This document shows, piece after piece, positions 1-8,637 of a stretch of DNA of 64,000 nt. Origin of the DNA: Caballeronia temeraria (GTDB lineage Bacteria; Pseudomonadota; Gammaproteobacteria; Burkholderiales; Burkholderiaceae); the NCBI RefSeq assembly GCF_001544795.2, contig NZ_FCOI02000003.1, positions 1 through 64,000 of the forward strand, in the 5' to 3' direction. The translations under genes and the position numbers were made by a program. How positions within the stretch are numbered: the first letter of the stretch is position 1; each line of letters starts with the position of its first letter. The notes beneath the pieces were generated by a model. That model ran no database searches and was not told the DNA's origin. It saw only the letters and a program-made list of their open reading frames with translations.

Positions 1-94
1 CGCCTCAAGGGTTCGCTGCGCCGGGCTTACGCCCGCCCTCGACCCGCCAAACCACCCACTGAGAATTCAAAAGAGGCAGATTTTCTATCCGGCG

Positions 95-481
95 TTGAGC
101 ATTGCAATGGCCGGCGATGAACGACTCGCGAAGAGCAAGCCCGAGCACGACACGATGAGAGAGGACATCGCGAAGCTGCGCTCGATGGGACCGCAGGATG
201 CCGCTTACGACGCATGCTTCATGCAGCTCATGCGCGAAGTGATGCATCACATCGCAGATGAAGAGACCGTGCTGCTGCCGATCGCCGAGCGCGCGCTTGC
301 ATCGAAGTTGCCCGAGCTCGGCATGCGCATGACGAAGCGTCGCATGCAGCTCGTCGCGCGCAGTCGTCCATCGGCGATTGTCGCGAACACGGTCGGAACG
401 TTTCCTTTGGCATCGCTTGCCGTCATGTCGCTCGGCGCAATGGCGATCGCGCACTGCTTGCGGCGTGCGGCGCGCCGTTGA
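95..481 (+). CDS. Hemerythrin-like (HHE) protein, 5' end uncertain, possibly partial
   Basis: The frame carries helices typical of an HHE cation-binding domain: a histidine pair in MHHIADEETVLLP near residue 50 and an upstream acidic helix with KPEHD. A hydrophobic C-terminal helix (about residues 97-120) ends in RRAARR, so the product may be membrane-anchored. The start is unclear. The listed start is a TTG, but the same frame is open to the left edge, and the codons just before it read IFYPAL, a motif normally inside the HHE domain. The N-terminal half is therefore either upstream of the window or lost. Such proteins bind a di-iron or oxygen-type centre; a role here cannot be told. Its 3' end overlaps the convergent molybdo-oxidoreductase gene by 59 bp. 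Confidence 0.6.
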   Translation: MSIAMAGDERLAKSKPEHDTMREDIAKLRSMGPQDAAYDACFMQLMREVMHHIADEETVLLPIAERALASKLPELGMRMTKRRMQLVARSRPSAIVANTVGTFPLASLAVMSLGAMAIAHCLRRAARR

Positions 482-2774
482 CTTCGACGATCGATACCGG
501 AATCGACTTTGCGCTAGGCACTTTGCTTTCCTTCGCGTAATGCCATAACGGCAGCAGCGGATTGCACTCGGGGTAGTAACCGGCGATGCACCCTTGCGGT
601 ATGTCGTATGGATGAATGCGCAGGCCCGCGACGCGACGCTCGAAACCATCGTCGGAGAGGGTGCGCAACGTGATGCGATCGTCCGTCTTGAGACCGTGAC
701 GCGCCATGTCGGCCTCGCACATGAAGATCACCATCCGATCGCCGCTGACGCCGCGAAAACGGTCGTCGTGGCTATAAATGGTCGTGTTGAACTGACTGTC
801 GCTGCGCAGTGTCATGAGGCGCAGCGCATCCGGCTCGCGCACGGGCATGTCCGGATCTTCGCCCAGCGTCTCCGGAACGGCGAATTCCGCCTTGCCGCTC
901 TTCGTCTGCCACTTGCGCTCGCGCGCGGGCAGATCGCGCGGGAAGCCGCCGGGCGTCCACATCCGCTCGTTGAAGTCGTGGAAAGTCTCGGGATAGGTTT
1001 TCGCGATTTCATCGCGCACCAGCGCATAGTCATTGCGCCAGCGATCCCAGTCGACGGTCGATCGATCGCCGAGCGTATGCTTCGCCAGTTCCGCGACGAT
1101 ATACGGCTCCGAACGCGCATCGGGCGAAGCCGGTTCGGCCATGCCGCGCGAGCCGTGAATGCAGCCGGTGCTGTCTTCCATCGACACCGCCTGCGCGCCG
1201 CTCGCTTGCGTATCGATCTCGATGCGGCTCAGACACGGCAGAATGTACGACTTCTCGCCATGCACGAGATGACTGCGATTGAGCTTCGTCGCGACATTGA
1301 CCGTGAGCTTGAGGCTGCGCCACGCCGGCTCGATCCGCATGCGGTCCGGCACAGAACGCACGAGATTGCCGCCGAGACTGATGACCGCGCTGACCTTGCC
1401 ATCGAGCATCGCCTCGAATGTTTCGACGATGTTCATGCCTTTGTCACGCGGCGGCTCGAAGCTGAACTGGCTCGCGAGCTTGTCGAGCGGCGCGAGCTCC
1501 GGCTTCTCCGTGATGCCGACTGTGCGCTGCCCCTGCACGTTCGAATGCCCGCGGACCGGCGAAGGCCCCGCGCCCGGCTTGCCAATATTGCCGCGTAGAA
1601 AAAGCAGATTGCACAGCATGCGCACGTTCTGCACGCCCTGCCTGTGCTGCGTGATGCCCATGCCGTAGTGCGCCATCACCGCGTTCGCGCGGATGTATTC
1701 GCGAGCGGCGGCTTCGAGATCGGCGCGCGGCAATCCCGACACGCGCTCGATATCGTCCCACGATGCCGCGCGTGCGTAATCCGCAAAAGCATCGAACCCC
1801 ACGGTATGCGTCTCGATGAAGTCGACATCGAGCACGCGCGGCTCGCCCTGTTCCTTCGCGCGATCATCGGCTTGAATGACGAGCTTGCAGATGCCGAGCA
1901 ACGCGGCCGTATCGCCGCCCGTCTTCACTTGATGATATTGCGTGCTGATGAGCGTATGCGCGGGCGTCATCATCTCGAGCGGCGATTGCGGATTGGAGAA
2001 CTTCAGCAAGCCCGGCTCGCGCAACGGATTGAACGTGATGATCGGCACGCCGCGCTTTCTCGCGTCCTGCAACTGATGCAGCATGCGCGGGCTATTGGTC
2101 CCGACGTTCTGTCCGAAGAAGAACATGAGGTCGGTCTTCTCGAAGTCGTCGAGCCTGACGGTGCCGACGCCCGCGCCGATCGCTTCCTTCAGTCCGACGC
2201 TCGTGCTCTCATGGCACATGTTCGAACTGTCGGGCAGATTGTTGGTGCCGTACATGCGCGCGAAAAGCTGGTACATGTACGACGTTTCCAGCGACGCTCT
2301 ACCCGATGCGTAGAACGCGACGCGCTTCGGATCGAGCGCGCGCAATTCTCGGGCAATGTCTTCGAAGGCCTCCTGCCACGTGACACTCACGTACTTGTCC
2401 GTGGTTGCGTCGTAGCGCAGTGGCGCGGTGAGACGTCCCGCCTCTTCGAGGTCGTGGTCATGCCAGGCGCATAACTCCGTCACCGTGTGAAGCTCGAAGA
2501 ATTGCGGCGTCATGCGCTTCGCGGTCAGGTCCCACGCGGTTGCCTTCGCGCCGCTCTCGCAGAACTCGAAGGTGTGCGGATCGGCGGGCTTCGCCCACGA
2601 GCAACTCACGCACGCGAAGCCGTCGGGCTTGTTCTGCTTGAGAAGAATGGCGCCGACCTTGAGCGGCACCTTCTCGTGAACGAGCGCGCCGGTGACGGCT
2701 CTCAGCGATCCCCATCCGCCTGACGAATACGGGTATGCGGCGTTCTTGCGAACACGATTGTCTGATTCGGCCAT
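423..2774 (-). CDS. FdhF/YdeP-type molybdopterin oxidoreductase
   Basis: A 783-residue protein of the formate dehydrogenase alpha-like FdhF/YdeP family. Near the N-terminus, Cys55, Cys58 and Cys72 fit the reduced iron-sulfur motif of YdeP-type members. The body shows bis-MGD enzyme features (FFFGQNVGTNSPRM, GMGITQHRQGVQN, GPSPVRGHSNVQG) and a C-terminal molybdopterin dinucleotide-binding domain. There is no twin-arginine signal, so it is probably cytoplasmic. A strong AGGAGG lies 8 bases before the ATG. It sits 72 bp downstream of the MFS carrier on the same strand and has no electron-transfer subunit or FdhD beside it. The substrate is unknown; YdeP homologues are linked to acid stress and anaerobic oxidoreduction. 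Family is sure, function is not. Confidence 0.88.
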   Translation of the reverse strand: MAESDNRVRKNAAYPYSSGGWGSLRAVTGALVHEKVPLKVGAILLKQNKPDGFACVSCSWAKPADPHTFEFCESGAKATAWDLTAKRMTPQFFELHTVTELCAWHDHDLEEAGRLTAPLRYDATTDKYVSVTWQEAFEDIARELRALDPKRVAFYASGRASLETSYMYQLFARMYGTNNLPDSSNMCHESTSVGLKEAIGAGVGTVRLDDFEKTDLMFFFGQNVGTNSPRMLHQLQDARKRGVPIITFNPLREPGLLKFSNPQSPLEMMTPAHTLISTQYHQVKTGGDTAALLGICKLVIQADDRAKEQGEPRVLDVDFIETHTVGFDAFADYARAASWDDIERVSGLPRADLEAAAREYIRANAVMAHYGMGITQHRQGVQNVRMLCNLLFLRGNIGKPGAGPSPVRGHSNVQGQRTVGITEKPELAPLDKLASQFSFEPPRDKGMNIVETFEAMLDGKVSAVISLGGNLVRSVPDRMRIEPAWRSLKLTVNVATKLNRSHLVHGEKSYILPCLSRIEIDTQASGAQAVSMEDSTGCIHGSRGMAEPASPDARSEPYIVAELAKHTLGDRSTVDWDRWRNDYALVRDEIAKTYPETFHDFNERMWTPGGFPRDLPARERKWQTKSGKAEFAVPETLGEDPDMPVREPDALRLMTLRSDSQFNTTIYSHDDRFRGVSGDRMVIFMCEADMARHGLKTDDRITLRTLSDDGFERRVAGLRIHPYDIPQGCIAGYYPECNPLLPLWHYAKESKVPSAKSIPVSIVEVNGAPHAASSARSPLRRAT

Positions 2775-2846
2775 GTGCTTGCCTCCTGCGTTCTCGTGGT
2801 ATTCGAGTAACGCACGAGCAAGCCTCGTTCCCTTTCTGCGAGCCTT

Positions 2847-4163
2847 CTACTTCTGCACGCGCGGATGCAGCGCCGCGACGCCATGCCCTTCGCGAGGCGC
2901 CATGCGTGCGAAGAACACGACGCCGGCAGCGAGCACGGACATCACCGCAAGCCCAGTCAGACCGCCCTGAATCGATCCCGTCTTCTGCTCGAGAAAGCCG
3001 AAGGCGGCCGGCGCGACAAAGCCGCCGAGATTGCCGATCGAATTGATCAGCGCAAGCACGGGTGCCGCGATGCGCGCATCGAGATAACCTTGCGGAATTG
3101 GCCAGAAGAGCGACGATGCCGCCTTGAAGCCGATCGCCGCAAAGCAGATCGCGATGAAGGAGAACGCAGGACTTCCCAGGCCCGCGGCATACATGCCCGC
3201 CGCTGCGATCAGCAACACGCACGCGACCCACGCCTGCTGAAACTTGAAGCGCGCCGCGAGCGCCGCGAACAGATACATCGCGACGATGGAGATGAGCCAC
3301 GGAATCGAATTGAACAGTCCGACCTGGAAGTCGTTCAGATGCCCCATCTTACGGATGATGCTCGGCAGCCAGAACGTCGCGCCGTAGATCGTCAGCGACA
3401 CCGAGAAATAGATCAGGCAAAAGATCAGGATCTGCGGATCGCGCATGAGACTCCACGACGACGGCTTGTTCACATGCGCGGCATCGCGGCGGCGCTGCTC
3501 GTCCTCGATCTCCGTGACGATCGCATCCTGCTCGGCAGGCGTGAGCCATTTTGCATCGCGTGGCTTCGAATCGAGCCAGAACCACACGAAGCCCGCGAGC
3601 ACCACTGACGCCATGCCTTCGATGATGAACATCCACTGCCAGCCGTGCAGGCCCGCGCCTTCGATCAGCATCAGCCCGCCCGAGATCGGGCCGGAGAACA
3701 CCGATGCAAGCGCCGAGCCGCTCAGAAAAACGGCCATCGCCTTGCCGCGTTCATCGCGCGGCAGCCATTGTGTGAAATAGAACACGACGCCCGGAAAGAA
3801 GCCCGCTTCGGCCGCGCCGAGCAGGAGACGCATCGCATAGAACGAGGTTTCGCCCTTCACGAAGGCCATGCCCACGGCCGCCAGTCCCCACGTGATCATG
3901 ATGCGCGTGAGCCACGCCTTCGCGCCGAAGCGCTGCATCAGCATGTTCGACGGCACTTCGAACACGGCATAGCTCACGAAGAACAGACCCGCGCCGAGCC
4001 CATAAGCCGCAGCGCCGATGCCGAGATCCGCGCTCAGATGCTGACGCACGAAACCGATGTTCACCCGGTCGATGTAATTGACGATGAACATGACGACGAA
4101 AAGCGGCAGCACATGCCACTTGATCTTGCGAACGGCGCTCGACAGCACGCTGGAACTGCTCAT
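2847..4163 (-). CDS. MFS transporter, ACS family (probable aldarate/organic acid carrier)
   Basis: A 438-residue, 12-helix MFS protein. YIDRVNIGFV in helix 1 and the FFVSYAVFEVPSNMLMQRFGA stretch are typical of the anion:cation symporter family, which includes glucarate, galactonate, hexuronate and phthalate carriers. The ATG at 4163 was preferred over an upstream in-frame start because AAGGAG lies 7 bases before it. It starts 36 bp after the glucarate-dehydratase-like gene and almost certainly shares its transcript, so an aldarate such as glucarate or galactarate is the likely cargo. That assignment is context-based; ACS members cannot be told apart by eye. Confidence 0.87.
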   Translation of the reverse strand: MSSSSVLSSAVRKIKWHVLPLFVVMFIVNYIDRVNIGFVRQHLSADLGIGAAAYGLGAGLFFVSYAVFEVPSNMLMQRFGAKAWLTRIMITWGLAAVGMAFVKGETSFYAMRLLLGAAEAGFFPGVVFYFTQWLPRDERGKAMAVFLSGSALASVFSGPISGGLMLIEGAGLHGWQWMFIIEGMASVVLAGFVWFWLDSKPRDAKWLTPAEQDAIVTEIEDEQRRRDAAHVNKPSSWSLMRDPQILIFCLIYFSVSLTIYGATFWLPSIIRKMGHLNDFQVGLFNSIPWLISIVAMYLFAALAARFKFQQAWVACVLLIAAAGMYAAGLGSPAFSFIAICFAAIGFKAASSLFWPIPQGYLDARIAAPVLALINSIGNLGGFVAPAAFGFLEQKTGSIQGGLTGLAVMSVLAAGVVFFARMAPREGHGVAALHPRVQK

Positions 4164-4199
4164 GAAGTGTCTCCTTGATGCGCGCATTTTTGTAATGGC

Positions 4200-5474
4200 T
4201 TAGAAGCGCGGATTCTTGCCGGTAAAGTCCGGCTGATATTTGCGCATTTGCGAGAGGTCGTCGCGATTGCGCACGCCGCACGTCTTGTACTGCTCGTGCA
4301 GTTCAGCGAGCTTCTCGCGATCGAGCTCGACGCCGAGGCCGGGCGTCGTCGGCACGCGCACCGATCCATTGTCGAACTTCACGCGGCCGCCCTTGATGAC
4401 TTCCTCTTCCTGCCACGGGTAATGCGTGTCGCACGCATACGTGAGGTTCGGCACGCTTGCGGCGACATGCGTCATCGCCATCAGGCTGATGCCAAGGTGC
4501 GAATTCGAATGCATCGACATGCCGAAGCCCCAGAGCTTGGCCATGCGCGCGAGCGTCTGTGTAGCGCGCAAGCCGCCCCAGTAATGGTGATCGGAGAGCA
4601 GCACCTTGATCGAACCCATGTTGCAGCCGCGGCGGAAGTCGTCCATCGTCGTGATGACCATGTTGGTCGCGAGCGGCAGCTTCGTGTGCTTCTGCAGTTC
4701 GGCCATGCCTTCGAGACCAGGACACGGGTCTTCGTAGTATTCGAGGATTTCGTCGAGCTGGGGCGCGGCCTTGATGCTGGTTTCGAGCGTCCAGTTCGCG
4801 TTCGGATCGAGACGCAACGGCATGCCGGGAAACGCCTTCGCGAGCGCCTGCATGCACGCGATTTCATGCGCCGGTTCGAACACGCCGCCCTTCAGCTTGA
4901 TGCTTTGGAAACCGTACAGGTCGATCATGCGCTGCGCCTGCGCGACGATCTGCTCCGGGCTGATGCCCTCGCCCCACGCATCGGGCGCGTAAGGCTTCTC
5001 GACGTGCTCCGCATACTTGAAGAACAGATACGCGCTGTACGGCACGGCGTCGCGCACCTTGCCGCCCAGCAGATCGACGACCGGCGCGCCGACGATCTGG
5101 CCTTGCAGATCGAGCATCGCCACTTCGAGCGTGCTGATGACCTTCGGCGCATTTTTCGCGGCATGCGAGCCGGGCGCGAGTTCGAATTCCACTGCGCCGG
5201 GCGTCGCCTTGATCGTCGCGCGCACGCGTTCTTCCATCTGATTCAGATCGAACGGCGAAAGGCCGATCACGAGGTCCTTGGACTGATCGAGCACGCGCAG
5301 CATCGGCTCGTCGCCATAGGTTTCGGAGATGCCGACACGTCCGTCGCTCGTCTCCAGTTCGACGATGGCGCGCAACGCCCACGGCTCGTGGATACCCGCG
5401 GCGTTGAGCAACGGGCCGTCGCGGAAGGCGATCGGCGTGATTCGAACCTGAGTGATGGCGATATCGCGGGTCAT
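4200..5474 (-). CDS. gudD: Glucarate dehydratase-family enzyme (enolase superfamily)
   Basis: A 424-residue enolase-superfamily acid sugar dehydratase. It shows the KxK catalytic lysines (Lys193/Lys195 in IKLKGGV), metal ligands in DPNANW (Asp223, Asn225) and YYEDP (Glu248), and the catalytic histidine in MHSNSHLGIS (His322). These match the glucarate dehydratase subgroup, which converts D-glucarate (some also L-idarate) to 5-keto-4-deoxyglucarate. It lacks about 20 residues against E. coli GudD. The ATG at 5474 was chosen because the longer frame would start inside the operator palindrome. It is first gene of a leftward operon with an MFS carrier and a molybdo-oxidoreductase and is divergent from a GntR regulator. 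The exact sugar acid could differ. Confidence 0.85.
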   Translation of the reverse strand: MTRDIAITQVRITPIAFRDGPLLNAAGIHEPWALRAIVELETSDGRVGISETYGDEPMLRVLDQSKDLVIGLSPFDLNQMEERVRATIKATPGAVEFELAPGSHAAKNAPKVISTLEVAMLDLQGQIVGAPVVDLLGGKVRDAVPYSAYLFFKYAEHVEKPYAPDAWGEGISPEQIVAQAQRMIDLYGFQSIKLKGGVFEPAHEIACMQALAKAFPGMPLRLDPNANWTLETSIKAAPQLDEILEYYEDPCPGLEGMAELQKHTKLPLATNMVITTMDDFRRGCNMGSIKVLLSDHHYWGGLRATQTLARMAKLWGFGMSMHSNSHLGISLMAMTHVAASVPNLTYACDTHYPWQEEEVIKGGRVKFDNGSVRVPTTPGLGVELDREKLAELHEQYKTCGVRNRDDLSQMRKYQPDFTGKNPRF

Positions 5475-5516
5475 GTCGGACGTTCCGGAAATTAATGGAA
5501 TAGCCGAATCGTAAAG

Positions 5517-5532
5517 CACTAATGTATTAGTG
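5517..5532. promoter_or_regulatory. Operator palindrome for the divergent GntR regulator (site 1)
   Basis: CACTAATGTATTAGTG is a perfect inverted repeat of CACTAAT around a GT spacer. It lies about 43 bp upstream of the dehydratase start, where a repressor would block that promoter. A second copy matching 13 of 16 positions is at 5595-5610. Pairs of short palindromes between divergent genes are usual for FCD-type GntR regulators. Confidence 0.7.
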
Positions 5533-5589
5533 TGTCAGTCGGGTTAACGCCGATCCGCGCAAACCTTACCGGCCGGTCGTCGGCGCGGC

Positions 5590-5610
5590 TATAGTACTAA
5601 TGTTTCAGTG
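5590..5610 (+). promoter_or_regulatory. Second operator with probable -10 box of the GntR regulator gene
   Basis: TACTAATGTTTCAGTG (5595-5610) repeats the palindrome at 5517 with three changes. TATAGT at 5590-5595 is a good sigma-70 -10 hexamer, with a weak TTACCG about 18 bases upstream. Transcription would then begin inside the operator, which suggests autoregulation. It also argues that the regulator starts at the ATG at 5630, not the one at 5600. Confidence 0.5.
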
Positions 5611-5629
5611 GCTTTCCTCCCGATCCGAC

Positions 5630-6325
5630 ATGAATAATTCCGCTTCCGTCCATCGACTCGACCGCTCTCGCCACGCCGCGCCGCAAGTCTTTGAGCGGCT
5701 GCGCGAAATGATTCTGTCGCTCGAACTGGCGCCGGGCACGGTGCTATCGCGCACCGAACTCGCGACGCGTTTCGGCCTGAGCCAGACGCCCGTGCGCGAC
5801 GCGCTGATGAAGCTCGGCGAGGAAGGACTCGTCGATATTTTTCCGCAGCACGCGACGGTCGTAAGCCAGATCAGCGTGGCATCGGCGCTGCAGGCGCACT
5901 TTCTGCGCCGCTCGATCGAACTCGAAGTCGTGCGCACGCTCGCGCGCGAACACAAGCCGTCGCTGGTGGCGCGGCTGCGCGCGACGATCGCGGAGCAGAT
6001 GGAATGGCTGGAGCCGACGGATGTCGAGCAGTTCTCCGCGCTCGATCAGACGTTTCATCGGCAGATGTATGAGGCTGCGGGCGTGCCGCAACTGTGGGAT
6101 CTGGTGCGCAGACTGAGCGGCCATATCGACCGGTTGCGGCGGCTGCATCTTCCGGTCGAGGGCAAGACGATGGCCGTGGTGCGCGATCACACGGAAATCG
6201 TCGATGCCATCGAAAAAGGCGATCCCGATGCCGCCGATGCCGCGTTGCGCAAGCATCTGTCGGGCACGCTCAGTCAGGTGGACGAGATTCGCACGCGCCA
6301 CCCGACCTTCGTCACGGATCACTGA
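5630..6325 (+). CDS. GntR-family (FCD) transcriptional regulator
   Basis: A 231-residue FadR/FCD-type regulator. The winged helix covers about residues 15-75 (SRTELATRFGLSQTPVRDALMKLGEEGLV). The C-terminal FCD ligand domain has helices and metal-type residues such as DQTFHRQMYEAAG and a late HTEIVDAIEKGDPDAA segment. An ATG at 5600 is in frame but overlaps the operator, so the start at 5630 is preferred; no strong Shine-Dalgarno precedes either. It is divergent from the glucarate-dehydratase operon and is most likely its repressor, responding to an aldarate or a breakdown product. It converges with the Rieske gene, stops 4 bp apart. Confidence 0.88.
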   Translation: MNNSASVHRLDRSRHAAPQVFERLREMILSLELAPGTVLSRTELATRFGLSQTPVRDALMKLGEEGLVDIFPQHATVVSQISVASALQAHFLRRSIELEVVRTLAREHKPSLVARLRATIAEQMEWLEPTDVEQFSALDQTFHRQMYEAAGVPQLWDLVRRLSGHIDRLRRLHLPVEGKTMAVVRDHTEIVDAIEKGDPDAADAALRKHLSGTLSQVDEIRTRHPTFVTDH

Positions 6326-6329
6326 GCGC

Positions 6330-7586
6330 TCAAACCCCGTGCGCGCTCAGGCGCGCCGAATACCAGCGCGAGAACTGCTCCACATAGCTTTCGGTGAACG
6401 GCGAGAACACGGCCGGCCGATACGCCGGATCCTGCGTGCCTTCATGCGTGATTTCGACGAGATGCTTGTCCTGCGCGTTCGTCGCGACCCACACTTCGGT
6501 CAGATCCTGAATCTGATAGTCGACGCCTTCGACCGCATCGGCATGCACGAGCCATTTCGAGCGCACGAGCGTTTTATCCGGCGCGAGCGGAATGATGTAC
6601 GAGACCACGGCATGGTCGCTCATCACGTGCGTCCATGAGTTGTGCGTCCAGAGATGCGTGTCGCCGAGATCGCGCCGCTGCAGATTGCCGAGCAGCTTCT
6701 GACTCGCGACCTGCGTGCTGATGGTCTGCGATTCGCCGTGCCCCGCGATCACGAGCTGCTGCGTTCTGAATTGCGTGACGGCATCTTCTTCCAGCCACTC
6801 GACGGTCGCGCTCGTGAAGCCGTCGTTCTCCCAGCTTGCCTGACACGCTGCGTTCCGTTTTTTATAGTCTTCGATCTCGCGCAGCGATTCTTCGCTGAGG
6901 TTCTCGGGACAGAAACCGAAATCCTCGGGCAAAAACGACGCCGTCAGTTCCGGATGCGTCGCGGCGCAGTGATAGCACTCGCGATTATTCTCGATCACGA
7001 GCTTCCAGTTGCCGTTCTCGATAATTTCCGACTCGAACGCGATCTTCGTGTTTTGCAGGTCATAGGGCGCGAAACGCGGCGCCATCGTGTCTTCGAGTTT
7101 CGCGATGTCCACCGGCGGCTCGTCGGCGAGACACACGAAAATATGCGTGCCGACGATGCGCGTATGCACCGGCAGCAGGCTTCTGCACTTCGCGTCGAAA
7201 TCCTTGCCCATGTGCGCGGCGTGGCGCAGGCTGCCGTCGAGATCGTAGGTCCACTGGTGATACGGGCACACCAGCATGCCGACGGTCGATTTCCCCGGCT
7301 CCTTCAGGCGCGCGCCGCGATGCCGGCAGACGTTGCGATAGGTGCGGATGTTCTCGTCGTCGTCGCGAACGATGATGATCGAAGCCCGGCCGATATCGAC
7401 GGTCGAGACATCGCCCGGCTCGGGCACGTCCGCTGTCACGCCGACCAGAATCCAGTGCTTCTGGAAAAAAACCTCGACGTCCTTCTCGAACACGTCCTGC
7501 CGCCCGAACAGCTCGCCGGGCAATCCGTGGCCGGGCTCGCGGCTGCGGATCAGTTCGCCATGAGTCTTGATCTGCACTTCGGACAT
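6330..7586 (-). CDS. Rieske non-heme iron oxygenase, GbcA-like (quaternary amine demethylase type)
   Basis: A 418-residue oxygenase alpha subunit. The Rieske [2Fe-2S] ligands are Cys87, His89, Cys107 and His110 (CRHRGARL, CPYHQW). The mononuclear iron site is NNRECYHCAATHPEL (His206, His211) with a bridging Glu203, not Asp. That Glu and the VHADAVEGVDY and VWVATNAQD segments resemble GbcA, the glycine betaine monooxygenase, and related stachydrine/carnitine-type demethylases. Such enzymes need a flavin-ferredoxin reductase (GbcB); none is encoded here. GGAG lies 7 bases before the ATG at 7586. It is last in a long same-strand run that starts with a betaine-type ABC importer, which supports an N-methyl amine substrate. 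The exact substrate is unknown. Confidence 0.82.
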   Translation of the reverse strand: MSEVQIKTHGELIRSREPGHGLPGELFGRQDVFEKDVEVFFQKHWILVGVTADVPEPGDVSTVDIGRASIIIVRDDDENIRTYRNVCRHRGARLKEPGKSTVGMLVCPYHQWTYDLDGSLRHAAHMGKDFDAKCRSLLPVHTRIVGTHIFVCLADEPPVDIAKLEDTMAPRFAPYDLQNTKIAFESEIIENGNWKLVIENNRECYHCAATHPELTASFLPEDFGFCPENLSEESLREIEDYKKRNAACQASWENDGFTSATVEWLEEDAVTQFRTQQLVIAGHGESQTISTQVASQKLLGNLQRRDLGDTHLWTHNSWTHVMSDHAVVSYIIPLAPDKTLVRSKWLVHADAVEGVDYQIQDLTEVWVATNAQDKHLVEITHEGTQDPAYRPAVFSPFTESYVEQFSRWYSARLSAHGV

Positions 7587-7703
7587 CGTCGCTCTCCAAC
7601 ATTCAGGGGTATCGGGACTTCGATGGTCCCGGCATGTGCTGAGTATTGGATCGCGGAAAAATAGCGTCAATGCGCTTTATTTTCGGCGTCGCATGACTTT
7701 TGT

Positions 7704-8630
7704 TTATGCGAGCGCGCCCTCGCGCAGCCACTCGATCAGACCGCCGATGACGGGCGTAAAGGCGCGGCCATGCGGCACCACGGCGAAGTACGAATCGGTC
7801 GGCTTGAAGGAGCCCACTTGCAGCCTGACGAGCTCGCCGCTATCGATAAAATCCTGAACGAGCCGGCCCCAGCCGAGCGCAACGCCCTGACCGTAACGCG
7901 CCGCCTGGATCGCGTCGGTGTAGAGGCTGCACCGCAGCGCGAAATTCAGGCGCATCGGCCGGCAGCCGAGGGCGTGGAACCACTCTTCCCAGCCCATCCA
8001 GCCTTCGGACGTCGAATCCGATTCGACGAGCACCGCGCCCGCCAGCTCGTCGAGCGAAGCCGGCGCGGGCTGCTTCTCGAGCCACGAGGGCGAGCAGACC
8101 GGAAACACCTCTTCGTCGAACAGCAGCGTCGCCGTGCCGTCCGGCCACAGACCGTTGCCGAAGCGCACGGCGACGTCGATTTCCTTGTGCCGCAGATCCG
8201 CCGTGAACATCTGCGTGGACAGGCGCAGTTGCAGATCGGGCTGCACGGCCTTGAGCGATGCGAGCCGCGGCAGCAGACGAAAATGCGAGAACGCGGACGT
8301 CGCCGCGAGCACGAGTTCCTGCTGCACGGGGCCGCGCGCGAGGCGATCGAACACGCTTGCGATTTTTTGCATCGATTCCGCGACGACGCGATACAGCGCC
8401 TCGCCTTCGCCGGTCAGTTCGATCGCGCGGTGCAGGCGGTGAAAAAGCCGCGTGCCGAGCGTCTCTTCGAGAAAACGCACCTGGCGGCTCACGGCGGCCT
8501 GCGTGACGCCCAGTTCATGCGCCGCGAGCGTGAAGCTGCCGAGCCGCGCGACGGCTTCGAACTCGACCAGCGCGGTCACGGACGGAATCAGCCGCCTATA
8601 CCCCTTCGTCTTTTCCATTGCCGGTTTCAT
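7704..8630 (-). CDS. LysR-family regulator, GcvA-like
   Basis: A 308-residue LysR regulator. The N-terminal winged helix includes LGSFTLAAHELGVTQAAVSRQVRFLEETLGTRLFHR (about residues 30-67), followed by a periplasmic-binding-protein-like effector domain. The helix sequence TQAAVSRQVRFLE is typical of GcvA-type members, often found with glycine, serine or amino-acid catabolic genes. It starts 7 bp after the stop of another LysR gene and lies 117 bp before the Rieske oxygenase start. A clear ribosome site is missing, so translational coupling to the upstream LysR is likely. Confidence 0.87.
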   Translation of the reverse strand: MKPAMEKTKGYRRLIPSVTALVEFEAVARLGSFTLAAHELGVTQAAVSRQVRFLEETLGTRLFHRLHRAIELTGEGEALYRVVAESMQKIASVFDRLARGPVQQELVLAATSAFSHFRLLPRLASLKAVQPDLQLRLSTQMFTADLRHKEIDVAVRFGNGLWPDGTATLLFDEEVFPVCSPSWLEKQPAPASLDELAGAVLVESDSTSEGWMGWEEWFHALGCRPMRLNFALRCSLYTDAIQAARYGQGVALGWGRLVQDFIDSGELVRLQVGSFKPTDSYFAVVPHGRAFTPVIGGLIEWLREGALA

Positions 8631-8637
8631 GCGGCGC

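Noticed and set aside
594..1598. A 334-codon rightward frame opposite the molybdo-oxidoreductase
   Set aside because: It is a shadow frame with Arg/Ala/Glu/His bias and no recognisable domain, and it lies wholly inside a well-supported gene.
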